Source: Thalassoroseus pseudoceratinae
Lineage (GTDB): Bacteria; Planctomycetota; Planctomycetia; Planctomycetales; Planctomycetaceae
Assembly (NCBI RefSeq): GCF_011634775.1
Contig: NZ_JAALXT010000003.1
Location: 558,001 to 622,000, forward strand
Direction of reading: 5' to 3'
Length of the DNA: 64,000 bases
The notes under the pieces are model-generated. The model worked only from the letters and a program-made list of their open reading frames with translations, was not told where the DNA came from and searched no databases. Both the position numbers and the translations under genes were made by a program. Below are positions 27,839-36,382 of this stretch, piece after piece. How positions within the stretch are numbered: the stretch's first letter is position 1; each line of letters opens with the position of its first letter.

Positions 27839-29281
27839 ATGTCACGAATGAATCGCCGTCACTTCCTGCAAACGACCGCTGCCAGTGCCGCTGTCGCACC
27901 GTTTGTGATTTCCGGCACGAAATCGTCCGGCAACGTGATTGGAGCCAACGACCGCATCCGCCATGCCGTTGTGGGTATCAACGGTCGCGGACGTAGCCAC
28001 ATTGATGGCTTCGGCAAAATGGACGATGTGCAGGTTGTTTGCCTCGTCGATCCAGACTCCCGGCTGTTCGACTCTCGATCGAAGTCCGTCGAAAAGCACG
28101 ATGGGAAACGGCCGAAGTGCGTGCAGGATGTGCGAGTCGCCTTGGAAGATCCGGATATCGACACCATCTCGATTGCCACGCCGAATCACTCGCATTCACT
28201 GATCAGCATTTGGGGCTGTCAGGCGGGGAAAGATGTTTACGTCGAAAAACCGCTTAGTCACAATGTGTTCGAAGGTCGGCAACTCGTCAAAGCTGCCAAG
28301 AAGTACGACCGCATCGTGCAACACGGAACACAAAATCGGTCCAGCCAAGGGCTCGCTAATGTGATCGCCGCTGTGCAATCCGGTCGATATGGCAAGCTCA
28401 CCGTCTCCAAAGGCTACTGTTGCAAACCGCGTTGGAGCATCGGAACGAAATCGACTCAGAAGCCGCCGGAAGGGTTAGATTTCGACTTGTGGCTTGGCCC
28501 GGCTCAAAAGCATGATTACCACGGAAACCTCGTCCACTATAATTGGCATTGGTTCTGGGACTTCGGGAATGGTGACACCGGCAACCAAGGTGTTCATGAA
28601 ATCGATGTCGCTCGCTGGGCAATTCCCGACGCCACGCTACCCACGAAAGTCTGGAGTCTCGGTGGTCGATTTGCCTACGAAGACCAGGGCGAAACCCCGA
28701 ACACGCAAGTCACCGTATTCGAGTACGGCGATGTGAAATTGCTCTTCGAAACACGCGGATTGGTCGGGAAGTACGACCAAGACCGCAAGGTGACCAACGA
28801 ATTCTTCACGACCGAAGGCAAGATTACGAAAGACGGAACCTTCACGCCGTACGGCGGTGGCAAGAGTGAGAAGGTCAAGGTCGACGAAGATGAACGTCAA
28901 GAAGTGACATCGGGGGGGCCGTTCGGAAGCTTCATCACAGCGGTTCGTAGTCGGAAGGCGTCCGATGTAAATTGTGATGCTGAAGTCGGTCACTACTCCA
29001 GTGCGTTGTGTCATTTGGCCAACATCTCATACCGACTCGGCAAGTCGGTTCCTTTCAATGGACGAACCAAAGGACTTGGTGAGAACAAACAAGTCCGCGA
29101 CAGTTTGGAGAAAGTTCGGGAGAACTTGACGGCGGTCGGTGTACCGCTCGAGGACACCAATTATCTTCTCGGACGTGAACTCGCCTTCGATCCGAAAACC
29201 GAGAAGTTCGACGATCCCGCTGCTAACGAGATGCTCTCGCGGGCCTACCGTGAACCGTTTGTGGTGCCGGAAAATGTGTAG
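27839..29281 (+). CDS. Tat-exported Gfo/Idh/MocA-family oxidoreductase
   Basis: 480 residues from ATG 27839, with AAGGAG just upstream. Residues 1-35 are a twin-arginine signal (MNRRHFLQTTAASAAVAPF). VVGINGRGRSH near residue 44 is the NAD(P) site, and E136-K137-P138 carries the catalytic lysine. The C-terminal beta-sheet domain continues to DPKTEKFDDPAANEML. Such proteins are numerous in planctomycetes and likely act on carbohydrate derivatives in the periplasm; the cofactor is expected to be bound before export, as in glucose-fructose oxidoreductase. It is monocistronic and ends before a strong terminator. Confidence 0.88.
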   Translation: MSRMNRRHFLQTTAASAAVAPFVISGTKSSGNVIGANDRIRHAVVGINGRGRSHIDGFGKMDDVQVVCLVDPDSRLFDSRSKSVEKHDGKRPKCVQDVRVALEDPDIDTISIATPNHSHSLISIWGCQAGKDVYVEKPLSHNVFEGRQLVKAAKKYDRIVQHGTQNRSSQGLANVIAAVQSGRYGKLTVSKGYCCKPRWSIGTKSTQKPPEGLDFDLWLGPAQKHDYHGNLVHYNWHWFWDFGNGDTGNQGVHEIDVARWAIPDATLPTKVWSLGGRFAYEDQGETPNTQVTVFEYGDVKLLFETRGLVGKYDQDRKVTNEFFTTEGKITKDGTFTPYGGGKSEKVKVDEDERQEVTSGGPFGSFITAVRSRKASDVNCDAEVGHYSSALCHLANISYRLGKSVPFNGRTKGLGENKQVRDSLEKVRENLTAVGVPLEDTNYLLGRELAFDPKTEKFDDPAANEMLSRAYREPFVVPENV

Positions 29282-29306
29282 TCCTTAGTTGAATGACTCC
29301 CAAAGA

Positions 29307-29341
29307 AAGAAAGCCTCGGAAGTCAATTCCGAGGCTTTCTT
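29307..29341. terminator. Strong bidirectional terminator
   Basis: A perfect 15-base-pair stem (AAGAAAGCCTCGGAA arm) with a five-base loop, followed by T-rich sequence on the plus strand and flanked by A-rich sequence on the other side, so it can serve the oxidoreductase gene and the convergent DUF1501 gene. Confidence 0.85.
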
Positions 29342-29370
29342 CTTGTCATGGTATTGAACGGAAAACGAGT

Positions 29371-30684
29371 TTACGCGAACAGTTGGTCGATCACAGTTCC
29401 TTCGCGGACGATCATCACTGGGCGACCGGTGGTTGTGTCGTATTCGTGCGTGTGATCGATTCCAAGTGCGTGATAGAACGACGCGGCCACGTCATCGGGA
29501 GTGATGACATCATTGAGCGGTTGCGTGGCCTTCTCATCGCTCTCACCTATTACCTGGCCGCCTTTCACACCACCACCTGCCATCAGCATGAACATGCAAC
29601 GTGGATAGTGATCGCGACCGCCCGGTGTGCTGCGGTTGTTCAATTTTGGCGTGCGGCCGAACTCTCCAGTGATGTAAACCACGGTCGAGTCGAGCAACCC
29701 TTTCTGAGCCAACCCGTTGAACAAAGCGGCCAAGCCAGTGTCGAGCGTGGGGAGCAGGTTGTTCTCCAAGCGGTCGAAGTTGTTTTGGTGCGTGTCCCAT
29801 CCACCAAGACTCATTGAAACAAACTTCACGCCGGCTTCAACCAATCGAGACGCGAGCAAGCAGCTCATACCAAACGCTTCGTCACCGAACGGTGCCGCGA
29901 AGGCCGGGCTCTCCTTGCTGATATCGAATGCTTCGCGAGCCCGCTTCGAAGTAATCATGTTGTGGGCTTGCTCGCTGAATCGATCCAATCCGTCAAGCAG
30001 TTGATTGTTCTTTTCATAACCCGCGAAGGTTGTGTCCAACTCGCGTAGCAAGCTGGTTCGTTTTTCGACTTCATTCACGGTCAGGCCGTTGCCCAGGGAC
30101 ACGCCCCGAACACTATAAGGCTGACCGGGACGCGGCGTGGAACCCGTTACGAGCGGTGCATAACGTACACCCATGTAGCCAGCTTTTTGCTGCGTATTGT
30201 TGCCAACGGCAACGAATGACGGCAGGTCACCCGGGAGATTCTTGGATTGCTTCGTGACCACTGATCCATAGCCGGGAAACTCCAACGACGGTAACGGACG
30301 GTTTCCGGTGTTGACGTATTCCGTTCCGAGTTGATGGGCACCAAGTGTGTGAGAGACACCTCGCAGCACGGCGAACTTGTCTGCACACTTGGCGAGTTTC
30401 GGTAGGTGTTCGCAGAACTCGACGCCAGACGCGTTCGTGGCGATCGGATTGAACAAGCCCCGGTATTCGTCAGGTGCGTTAGGCTTTAGATCGAAGGTGT
30501 CCATGTGAGATGGGCCACCATTCAAGTTGATGAAGATCGCGGACTTCGCTGGCGCATTCCCACGCACGCCGCCGGCTTCCGCCATTCGCAAGTAGCTTGC
30601 CAAACTCAGACCCGTGGTTCCGAGGACACCAGCTTTGAGAAAGTCACGACGTCGGAGACCGTCGCAGTTGAGATGTTTCGCCAT
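29371..30684 (-). CDS. DUF1501 domain protein, Tat-exported
   Basis: 437 residues. LRRRDFLKAGVLGTTGLSL at residues 10-28 is a twin-arginine signal. The rest is the DUF1501 fold, related to the alkaline phosphatase/sulfatase superfamily: INLNGGPSHMDTFDLKP near residue 52, GGWDTHQNNF near 300 and TGEFGRTPKLN and GGRDHYPRCMF further on are its conserved blocks with likely metal ligands. Function is unknown. It is the last gene of a run on this strand and follows the DUF1549/DUF1553 gene after 90 bases; the two families are regularly paired in planctomycetes. Confidence 0.88.
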   Translation of the reverse strand: MAKHLNCDGLRRRDFLKAGVLGTTGLSLASYLRMAEAGGVRGNAPAKSAIFINLNGGPSHMDTFDLKPNAPDEYRGLFNPIATNASGVEFCEHLPKLAKCADKFAVLRGVSHTLGAHQLGTEYVNTGNRPLPSLEFPGYGSVVTKQSKNLPGDLPSFVAVGNNTQQKAGYMGVRYAPLVTGSTPRPGQPYSVRGVSLGNGLTVNEVEKRTSLLRELDTTFAGYEKNNQLLDGLDRFSEQAHNMITSKRAREAFDISKESPAFAAPFGDEAFGMSCLLASRLVEAGVKFVSMSLGGWDTHQNNFDRLENNLLPTLDTGLAALFNGLAQKGLLDSTVVYITGEFGRTPKLNNRSTPGGRDHYPRCMFMLMAGGGVKGGQVIGESDEKATQPLNDVITPDDVAASFYHALGIDHTHEYDTTTGRPVMIVREGTVIDQLFA

Positions 30685-30774
30685 GAGAGATTCCTTGGTG
30701 ATTGATAGGAGTGTTTGAAAGTTGTCAGCATCATGTCCCCGCCGTGAATTCAGCGGGGACCGGGGACTCGGGCA

Positions 30775-33480
30775 CTAGTGATTGACGATGAACTCCTTGG
30801 TATTGAGCAGTGCCCACAACAAGTCTCGGATACCATCGAGCGAGTTCTCCGCGTTGGCGACAAACTCACGGGAACGATTCTGTTCTTCCTCCGTCGGCAA
30901 GCGACTCAGCGTTCGGAGAAACGCTTCATTGACGATGTCATCCCAATTCGCGTCCGCGACTTTGCTACCGGCTTTCTTGTTATCTGGCGTTTTATCGGCG
31001 GCCCCCAGTTTGGCGAGTTGCTTCCGCAGTCCTGCCATCTGGCCTGACAACTTGCGAACACCGTTCTGATTTCCAGCCTTCTTCAATTCCGCCACTCGGT
31101 CTCGCATTCGAGCGAGATTCTTGCGTATGCGATCGGCTTTGGCCTTGTCAGCCTTGTCTTTCGCGGAACCACCTCCTGGCATCGCGATTTTCAAATCTTT
31201 CGCCACCTGGCCGAGCCATCCACGACGGTTTTCGATCATATTTAGCAATTCGGCGTCGTTTTGCAGGAAGACGGTCTGAAGCAGACTCGCGTCCATCGAA
31301 CGGTCACAATCACAATTGCTTTCTCGGATCGAGCGACCGAAAATTGTCAACGCATAGCTGTTTCCACCGCGACTTCGACGCCCAGCACCTGGAATTGCGA
31401 TTGCTCGACCATCAAGGCTTTCATGCCATTCGGAGACGGTGTCATCCGATGCGGTCGCCAAGGTGATTGCATCGACAGCGACTTCAGCGGGGATTCGACG
31501 GGGAATCGCGTGGCTGAAGTTTTTCTCGTCGAATTGGTTCGTCTCGTTAGGTTTCCACGAACGTTGATAAGTGTGGCTGTTCGCGATAGTGCGATGCACC
31601 CACTTCATGTCGTAGCCGCTGGCAATAAAACCTTCGGTAAGGTAATCGAGCAACGGTTGATTACTCGGCGGATTGGCCAACGACATATCATCCGGCGGCT
31701 CGACGATTCCCACGTTGAAATATCCGGCCCAGACGCGGTTCACGAATGCCCGAGCGAAATACGGATTGTCACTCTGACGGAGCCAATCCATCAACGGTTG
31801 CCGGGGGTCATCAAAGTTCTCGAGAGCAATCTCGTCACCACCTAACACAGCGGCGGTTCGAGCAGCAGCGTTCCGATTCGCTGGGCGTTTTCGTTTCGAG
31901 TTCCGGTTGTTTTTCGGCTGCGGTCTAACCGCGATCGTAAACAACTCGTTCATGGGAGCGACTTTGCCCTCTTTGACGAGTTCTTGAACCTTCCGTCGTT
32001 GCTCATTTCCTCGCAAGTTTTCGAGACCAAGCTCCTTGATCATCGCATTGTAGGTGTCACGCGATTTCGGATCCTGGCCGAAGCGAGTGTGAGTGAAGAA
32101 TCCCGTGAAGGCTTTGAAGTCGTCCTGCGTCCATTGATCAAACGGGTGTTTGTGGCATTGGGCACATTGGATGCGAAGTCCCATGAACGTGTAAGCAAAG
32201 CCAATCGCGCGATCCTCGGCGGAGCGGAAATTCCGTCTCGCCCAGTAGTGCGGCATGCTTTCACGGTCGGCGAAACTTTTATCGGATTTCGAGTAATAGA
32301 TTTCGCTCATCTCACGGCAGTAGTCTTTGTAAGACTCTCCGGGATCGCGTCCGTTTGCCAACACCAACCCGGCGGCCAACTCGTCGTATGGTGTGTTGTT
32401 AGCGACGCGTTTGTAGATCCAGTCGTACCAGTTTTGGCTGGCGGCCGATCGAATAGGAGTGACGTTGTTAAGTTGATCGTCGCTGTTGCCGGTGATGTCA
32501 CAAAGCCGCGTCGTCCACCACGCTGCATAGGCAGGACTCTCGAGGAGTTCGTCGATCTTGCGAGCCCGTTTGTCCGGCGATGGATCAGCCAGAAACGCCC
32601 GAACCTCGGCAGCACTCGGTAGTGTGCCTGTCATATCCAGTCGCACTCGTCGCAGAAACTCGGTATCACCGGCCACGTCAGACGCGACGACTCCCATCTT
32701 GCGTAACTTTTGGACGACGAGACGATCGATTTCCGTGGGAGTTTCCACCTTCGGATATTCCGATCCGGCGAGTTCACTCACAGGACGCATCACTGGAATC
32801 GGAACAACGCCGTTGTCGTAGAACACAACAACATGCGTGTCTCCTGGTTCGCCGACGGAGACCAAACCGGATTCGGAAATGTCCGCGACTGTGTCGTTGT
32901 TGGTTTGGAAGCGGGACAGGTCAGTTACGTCTTCACGGCTACCATCCGACCACACAGCAACCACATTCAGCTGCTGAGTTTGATCGTTGGAATCAAAGAT
33001 GATTTCACTTGGACTGACATCAAGTCGCACAAAATCTGGCGTTTCTTTTGTGACGCTCTTGGCCCCATTGCTTGCCCAGGCCAAGAAGACTTTGTGTTCC
33101 CAACTGCCGGTTTCGTACCGTTCGCCACCTTCGTGGATCTCCACCATGGTTGGCTTCTGGATGAACAGGCTTTCCGCAGGATTCTTGAGGTTCACTCGCG
33201 GTTCATCGCCGGCGGTAAGGTTCTCGTGATCCATTTTGAAGTCATAGCCGAACAGCGAGAGACGGAATCCGCCTTGTCCCTGGAACGATCCGTGGCAGGC
33301 CCGTCCATTGCAACCCAGCCGACTCATCAACGGGACAATGTGCTTTCGGAAGTCAGGAGTTTCATCGCTCTTGGTTGCGAAGCGTTGGCTAATTGGCCGG
33401 ACGACATCATCCGCCGCGAATCCAACGCCTGCCTCGGCGAGTATCGCCAGACAGAACGTAAATGAGACAAGAACTTTCAT
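30775..33480 (-). CDS. DUF1549/DUF1553 cytochrome-like secreted protein with an Ig-like domain
   Basis: 901 residues from ATG 33480 (AGGAGAGG seven bases upstream; an ATG six codons earlier overlaps that site). A signal peptide ends near GFA-AD. C57-x4-C62-H63 in LGCNGRACHGS is the atypical haem-like motif of this family. Residues about 150-235 resemble a BIG_2 Ig-like domain. DUF1549 follows, with CAQCHKHPFDQWTQDDF as a standard CxxCH motif. DUF1553 occupies the C-terminal part (RAFVNRVWAGYF), interrupted by a Lys-rich coiled coil of about 60 residues before the last segment. Haem attachment is inferred, not shown. Paired with the downstream DUF1501 gene. Confidence 0.88.
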   Translation of the reverse strand: MKVLVSFTFCLAILAEAGVGFAADDVVRPISQRFATKSDETPDFRKHIVPLMSRLGCNGRACHGSFQGQGGFRLSLFGYDFKMDHENLTAGDEPRVNLKNPAESLFIQKPTMVEIHEGGERYETGSWEHKVFLAWASNGAKSVTKETPDFVRLDVSPSEIIFDSNDQTQQLNVVAVWSDGSREDVTDLSRFQTNNDTVADISESGLVSVGEPGDTHVVVFYDNGVVPIPVMRPVSELAGSEYPKVETPTEIDRLVVQKLRKMGVVASDVAGDTEFLRRVRLDMTGTLPSAAEVRAFLADPSPDKRARKIDELLESPAYAAWWTTRLCDITGNSDDQLNNVTPIRSAASQNWYDWIYKRVANNTPYDELAAGLVLANGRDPGESYKDYCREMSEIYYSKSDKSFADRESMPHYWARRNFRSAEDRAIGFAYTFMGLRIQCAQCHKHPFDQWTQDDFKAFTGFFTHTRFGQDPKSRDTYNAMIKELGLENLRGNEQRRKVQELVKEGKVAPMNELFTIAVRPQPKNNRNSKRKRPANRNAAARTAAVLGGDEIALENFDDPRQPLMDWLRQSDNPYFARAFVNRVWAGYFNVGIVEPPDDMSLANPPSNQPLLDYLTEGFIASGYDMKWVHRTIANSHTYQRSWKPNETNQFDEKNFSHAIPRRIPAEVAVDAITLATASDDTVSEWHESLDGRAIAIPGAGRRSRGGNSYALTIFGRSIRESNCDCDRSMDASLLQTVFLQNDAELLNMIENRRGWLGQVAKDLKIAMPGGGSAKDKADKAKADRIRKNLARMRDRVAELKKAGNQNGVRKLSGQMAGLRKQLAKLGAADKTPDNKKAGSKVADANWDDIVNEAFLRTLSRLPTEEEQNRSREFVANAENSLDGIRDLLWALLNTKEFIVNH

Positions 33481-33588
33481 GGACAGGCCTCTCCTCATGC
33501 AAGGGCGACTCAGGCGAACATGGTTTCGAAGTGAGTAAATTTGAGTGTTGGGTATTAGCGGCAGATTCAGCGAACCATCTGATGAGCG

Positions 33589-34260
33589 TTACTTCGGTTC
33601 TTTTCGGGAATTCTTCGGTCCCTGTGCGTTCGGACTTTCTGCTTTGATTTGAATCCGTTTCGGCATCGGTTTCTTTGTGCGTTGTTCGTTCTTAGAGCGT
33701 TGATCAGTCTGTAGACCCAAGCTCCGACGAATCATGTTGAGTTCCTTTTTCTTCGCGAGTTCGGCGTTGCCGTTCAGTTCGGCAATTTGCTCCAAGATTC
33801 GATTGAGCCGTTCGCGAGTCCGGTTTCGGTCCAACTCCAAAATTTCTGTGCGATTACGAATCTTTTCCGCTAACAACTTGTCAATTTGGCTCATCAGTGC
33901 CGGGTCGTCCGCCATTTCCATCTGAGCGACCAGCAACCGCAACCGCGAATCGAGTTTCCATTGACTGAGCAGCAATGCGAACCGTTCGGGAGATCGTTCG
34001 CGAAAACGTTCCAAACGCACATGGGTTTGATGGAGTTGGACGATGGCACTGCGGTATTCGTCTCGATTGCCTTTTTGCAACTGCTTGACAAGTTCCGCGA
34101 GTTCCGGGTGGTGTTGACGGGCAAATTGCAGGGCGTTCTTCTCGTCCTGCGGGGTCAACTTCGGCTTCTCGTCTTTCGATTGAGCGAACCCAGAAGGGCA
34201 CACACAGGCCGCGAAAATCAGCAGCAACAATCCAGTGCGGATTCGTAGAGACATCGTCAT
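33589..34260 (-). CDS. Secreted helical protein in the sigma-factor operon
   Basis: 223 residues from ATG 34260 (GGAG eight bases upstream). A signal peptide (LLLLIFAACVCPSGFAQ) is followed by an almost entirely helical, highly charged region, residues about 35-180, and a Lys/Arg-rich, Pro-containing tail. Composition and length recall periplasmic heavy-residue proteins of the Spy/CpxP/CnrX type, but I cannot see their defining LTxxQ motif, so the relation is only structural. It starts two bases after the anti-sigma stop, so it is cotranscribed and may be the periplasmic sensor or a target of that system. Confidence 0.75.
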   Translation of the reverse strand: MTMSLRIRTGLLLLIFAACVCPSGFAQSKDEKPKLTPQDEKNALQFARQHHPELAELVKQLQKGNRDEYRSAIVQLHQTHVRLERFRERSPERFALLLSQWKLDSRLRLLVAQMEMADDPALMSQIDKLLAEKIRNRTEILELDRNRTRERLNRILEQIAELNGNAELAKKKELNMIRRSLGLQTDQRSKNEQRTKKPMPKRIQIKAESPNAQGPKNSRKEPK

Positions 34261-34262
34261 TC

Positions 34263-34892
34263 TCAATTCTCCATAGTGGCGTTGCCGGGAGTGGTGGTCG
34301 CCGGTTGATTCGCAACTGCTGCGAGCATCCAATCAAATTCATTGTCGGCTGCAACGGAGTCGCTTGCGGACTCTTCGGCATCCGTCCAATCCTCGCTCAA
34401 CTTTGCCGTCACGACATCAATCTCCGCACTCGAGCGAGTCCACAGGGATACCAATTGGCCCGCCATGGAGTCATTCACCGAAGTCTCTGTTGAAGAGGTT
34501 TCTTCAGTTGGTGAAGTGACGTCATCCGTCATTCGTGGCGGACGAATTTTCGGTTGCAATTCGGCGATCCGCTGTGGTTGTGGCATCAACCACAGGCAAA
34601 TGACCACCACGCAAGCCAATAAACTTGCCGCTGCAAAACCCCACCGAACGCGAAGGTTGTCCGCTTCGGAACTGGAGATCATTGGTTGGTCGATGACTTC
34701 GGAATCGGCGATCGCCTGGATGGATTGGACCGCAATCGCAACCGACTCGCAGCGATACGGGTCGTCCTGGAGCGAGTGCTCGAACGCCTCGGCTTCCTCC
34801 GGAGACAATTCACCGAGGACATAACGGAACGCGAGCCATTGCGTTTCATCAGATGGCGTCCCGGATTCCGCGTTTTGTTCGGATGTATTCAT
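34263..34892 (-). CDS. Anti-sigma factor, single-pass membrane protein
   Basis: 209 residues. The N-terminal cytoplasmic part contains YVLGELSPEEAEAFE near residue 30, a pattern seen in anti-sigma domains, but no zinc-binding His-x3-Cys-x2-Cys. One membrane helix lies near residues 88-109 (GFAAASLLACVVVICLWLM). The periplasmic part of about 100 residues is acidic and Thr/Ser-rich. The four-base overlap with the sigma-factor gene supports a sigma/anti-sigma pair. It should hold the sigma factor at the membrane until an envelope signal releases it. Confidence 0.85.
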   Translation of the reverse strand: MNTSEQNAESGTPSDETQWLAFRYVLGELSPEEAEAFEHSLQDDPYRCESVAIAVQSIQAIADSEVIDQPMISSSEADNLRVRWGFAAASLLACVVVICLWLMPQPQRIAELQPKIRPPRMTDDVTSPTEETSSTETSVNDSMAGQLVSLWTRSSAEIDVVTAKLSEDWTDAEESASDSVAADNEFDWMLAAVANQPATTTPGNATMEN

Positions 34893-35422
34893 GGTCGATG
34901 CTCGGGGGAGATGCGGACGGCCAATCGTTTCAGGGCAGTTCGCATTCGGGTCAGCACAGTTCCCAAAGGGAGATCAAGTTCTTCGGCAATCGCCGCAAAC
35001 GTTTTATCTTCGTAGATTCGCAGTTGAACCACACTTCGTTGCTCTGGTGACAGAGACTTGATTGCCTCTCGAACCGCGAGGGAGGTTTCTTCACGACTGG
35101 CTTGGTCATGGGGAGATTCGGCCCCCCGATGGTTTTGCCAGTCCTGTAACTTCAAGAGCGTTCTTGTGTGAGTTTTGTTCCGTCTTCGGAGTTCCAAAGC
35201 CTCATTGAGAGCCACCCGATACAGCCAACCTTTGACGGTCTCCTGACGAACGGTGTCACCACGTTCGACGGCTTTGGAAAAGGTGTTTTGCAAAGCTTCG
35301 ACCGCAAGATCGCCGTCTTTGAGAACTCCGATGAGAAATGCCCGCAAATCGTGGGCATGCTCAGAATACAGCGACTCAATCGCTGCAGCATCCAATCCCT
35401 CCGACTCAGGTGGATGATTCAA
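34889..35422 (-). CDS. ECF-type RNA polymerase sigma factor
   Basis: 177 residues from a TTG at 35422, with GGAG six bases upstream and no suitable ATG. Region 2 spans about residues 15-80 (LYSEHAHDLRAFLIG, KGWLYRVALNEALELRRR) and region 4 about 115-170 (LSPEQRSVVQLRIYEDKTFAAIAEEL, PLGTVLTRMRTALKRL). No extra domains. It directs RNA polymerase to a small regulon. The anti-sigma gene overlaps its end by four bases. The leader contains two perfect inverted repeats (35445-35461 and 35477-35493). Confidence 0.92.
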   Translation of the reverse strand: MNHPPESEGLDAAAIESLYSEHAHDLRAFLIGVLKDGDLAVEALQNTFSKAVERGDTVRQETVKGWLYRVALNEALELRRRNKTHTRTLLKLQDWQNHRGAESPHDQASREETSLAVREAIKSLSPEQRSVVQLRIYEDKTFAAIAEELDLPLGTVLTRMRTALKRLAVRISPEHRP

Positions 35423-35444
35423 ACTGGACTCCGAAATCTTGTTG

Positions 35445-35461
35445 GGCTGATCGCATCAGCC
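35445..35461. repeat. Inverted repeat in the sigma-factor leader
   Basis: GGCTGAT and ATCAGCC separated by three bases, perfect match, 22 bases upstream of the TTG start. Confidence 0.6.
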
Positions 35462-35476
35462 ACTCACTGAGAAATG

Positions 35477-35493
35477 ATGGACGAGCCGTCCAT
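35477..35493. repeat. Second inverted repeat in the sigma-factor leader
   Basis: ATGGACG and CGTCCAT separated by three bases, perfect match. Same geometry as the repeat at 35445 but unrelated sequence; T-rich sequence follows on the plus strand. Confidence 0.6.
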
Positions 35494-35528
35494 TTTATTT
35501 GCGGGAATTGGAAAAAAACTCCCGTGGC

Positions 35529-35546
35529 CGGAATTAGAAAATTCCG
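35529..35546. repeat. Third inverted repeat in the divergent region
   Basis: CGGAATT and AATTCCG with a four-base spacer, perfect match. It lies in the AT-rich middle of the gap between the sigma-factor gene and the secreted-protein gene. Confidence 0.55.
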
Positions 35547-35609
35547 CAAAATACGTAAAACCCCTATATTTCATCTTTTCAGCACCCCGGTTGAAATAGT
35601 TATAACGGA

Positions 35610-35631
35610 AAGAGTGGTTTTACCAACTCTT
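35610..35631. repeat. Fourth inverted repeat, upstream of the proline-rich secreted protein
   Basis: AAGAGTGGT pairs with ACC(A)ACTCTT around a TTT loop with one bulged A, 34 bases before the ATG at 35665. Confidence 0.5.
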
Positions 35632-35664
35632 ACGGTTATACCGAATTTTCGAGGAATAGTTGAA

Positions 35665-36345
35665 ATGCGTATACACTTAGGGCTTGTTTTGGTTGTCACG
35701 TTGGGCGGGGTGGTGACTGCCATCGCTGGGCCAATGTCGTGGCAGAGTGAACCGGAGGGAACATCGTTCCCATTGTTGATTCGCTATCGACTTTCCGAGG
35801 AGGCGGTGGAATCTCCCCGCGTTCGTGTTCCCGAGCTTCCATCCTTGTCATATCCGGAACTTCCGCCAACTCCGGATTTCTCGATCGCTCCCGCCGCGGA
35901 ACCACTCAGCATCGAGGAGAATCTTCAACAATCACCCGACGTCGAAGAGTCACCGATTCCCGATCAATCCGAGGCGAAGTCCAATCGCGGGCACTGGGAG
36001 ATTGAACGCCGAATCAAGGCATACACACCCGGTCGATATAGTTTCGGTTCTCCGAAGCGAATTTGGGTCAGTGAGGGTGGTTCGAAAAAGAAAGCCCCCG
36101 CTGTCAAAGAGAAAACCCAGGCAGAAGTGGTCGATGATCAAGCCGCCGCTCCATCGGAACCGGAATCGAACTTGCAACCAGTCCCAACCTTGATACTCCC
36201 GGAACGCTGTGTGGATTGTGAGTCTCGATCAGTTCCACTGCGGCCTGTTGCCGACTACCCGATTCCTAATCCGCCGATTACCGGTAGCTTGCCAGGACCA
36301 ATCAAGGCCCGTTTGAACTACGGTCTGAGTCGCCCGGTATGGTAG
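35665..36345 (+). CDS. Proline- and glutamate-rich secreted protein of unknown function
   Basis: 226 residues from ATG 35665 (GAGG ten bases upstream). The frame is open further upstream but without a start site, and the AT-rich palindromic region would then be coding. A signal peptide (LGLVLVVTLGGVVTAIA) is followed by a Pro/Glu/Ser-rich mature part with no recognisable fold. Two cysteines (CVDCE) lie near residue 183. Being divergent from the ECF sigma gene, it is a plausible member of its regulon. Confidence 0.65.
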   Translation: MRIHLGLVLVVTLGGVVTAIAGPMSWQSEPEGTSFPLLIRYRLSEEAVESPRVRVPELPSLSYPELPPTPDFSIAPAAEPLSIEENLQQSPDVEESPIPDQSEAKSNRGHWEIERRIKAYTPGRYSFGSPKRIWVSEGGSKKKAPAVKEKTQAEVVDDQAAAPSEPESNLQPVPTLILPERCVDCESRSVPLRPVADYPIPNPPITGSLPGPIKARLNYGLSRPVW

Positions 36346-36382
36346 AATTCCGCGATCACTTCTCTTTCACGAGGATGGTCGC

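Noticed and set aside
32710-33465. 251-codon open frame on the plus strand opposite the DUF1549/1553 gene
   Set aside because: Antisense to conserved domain sequence, no motif of its own.
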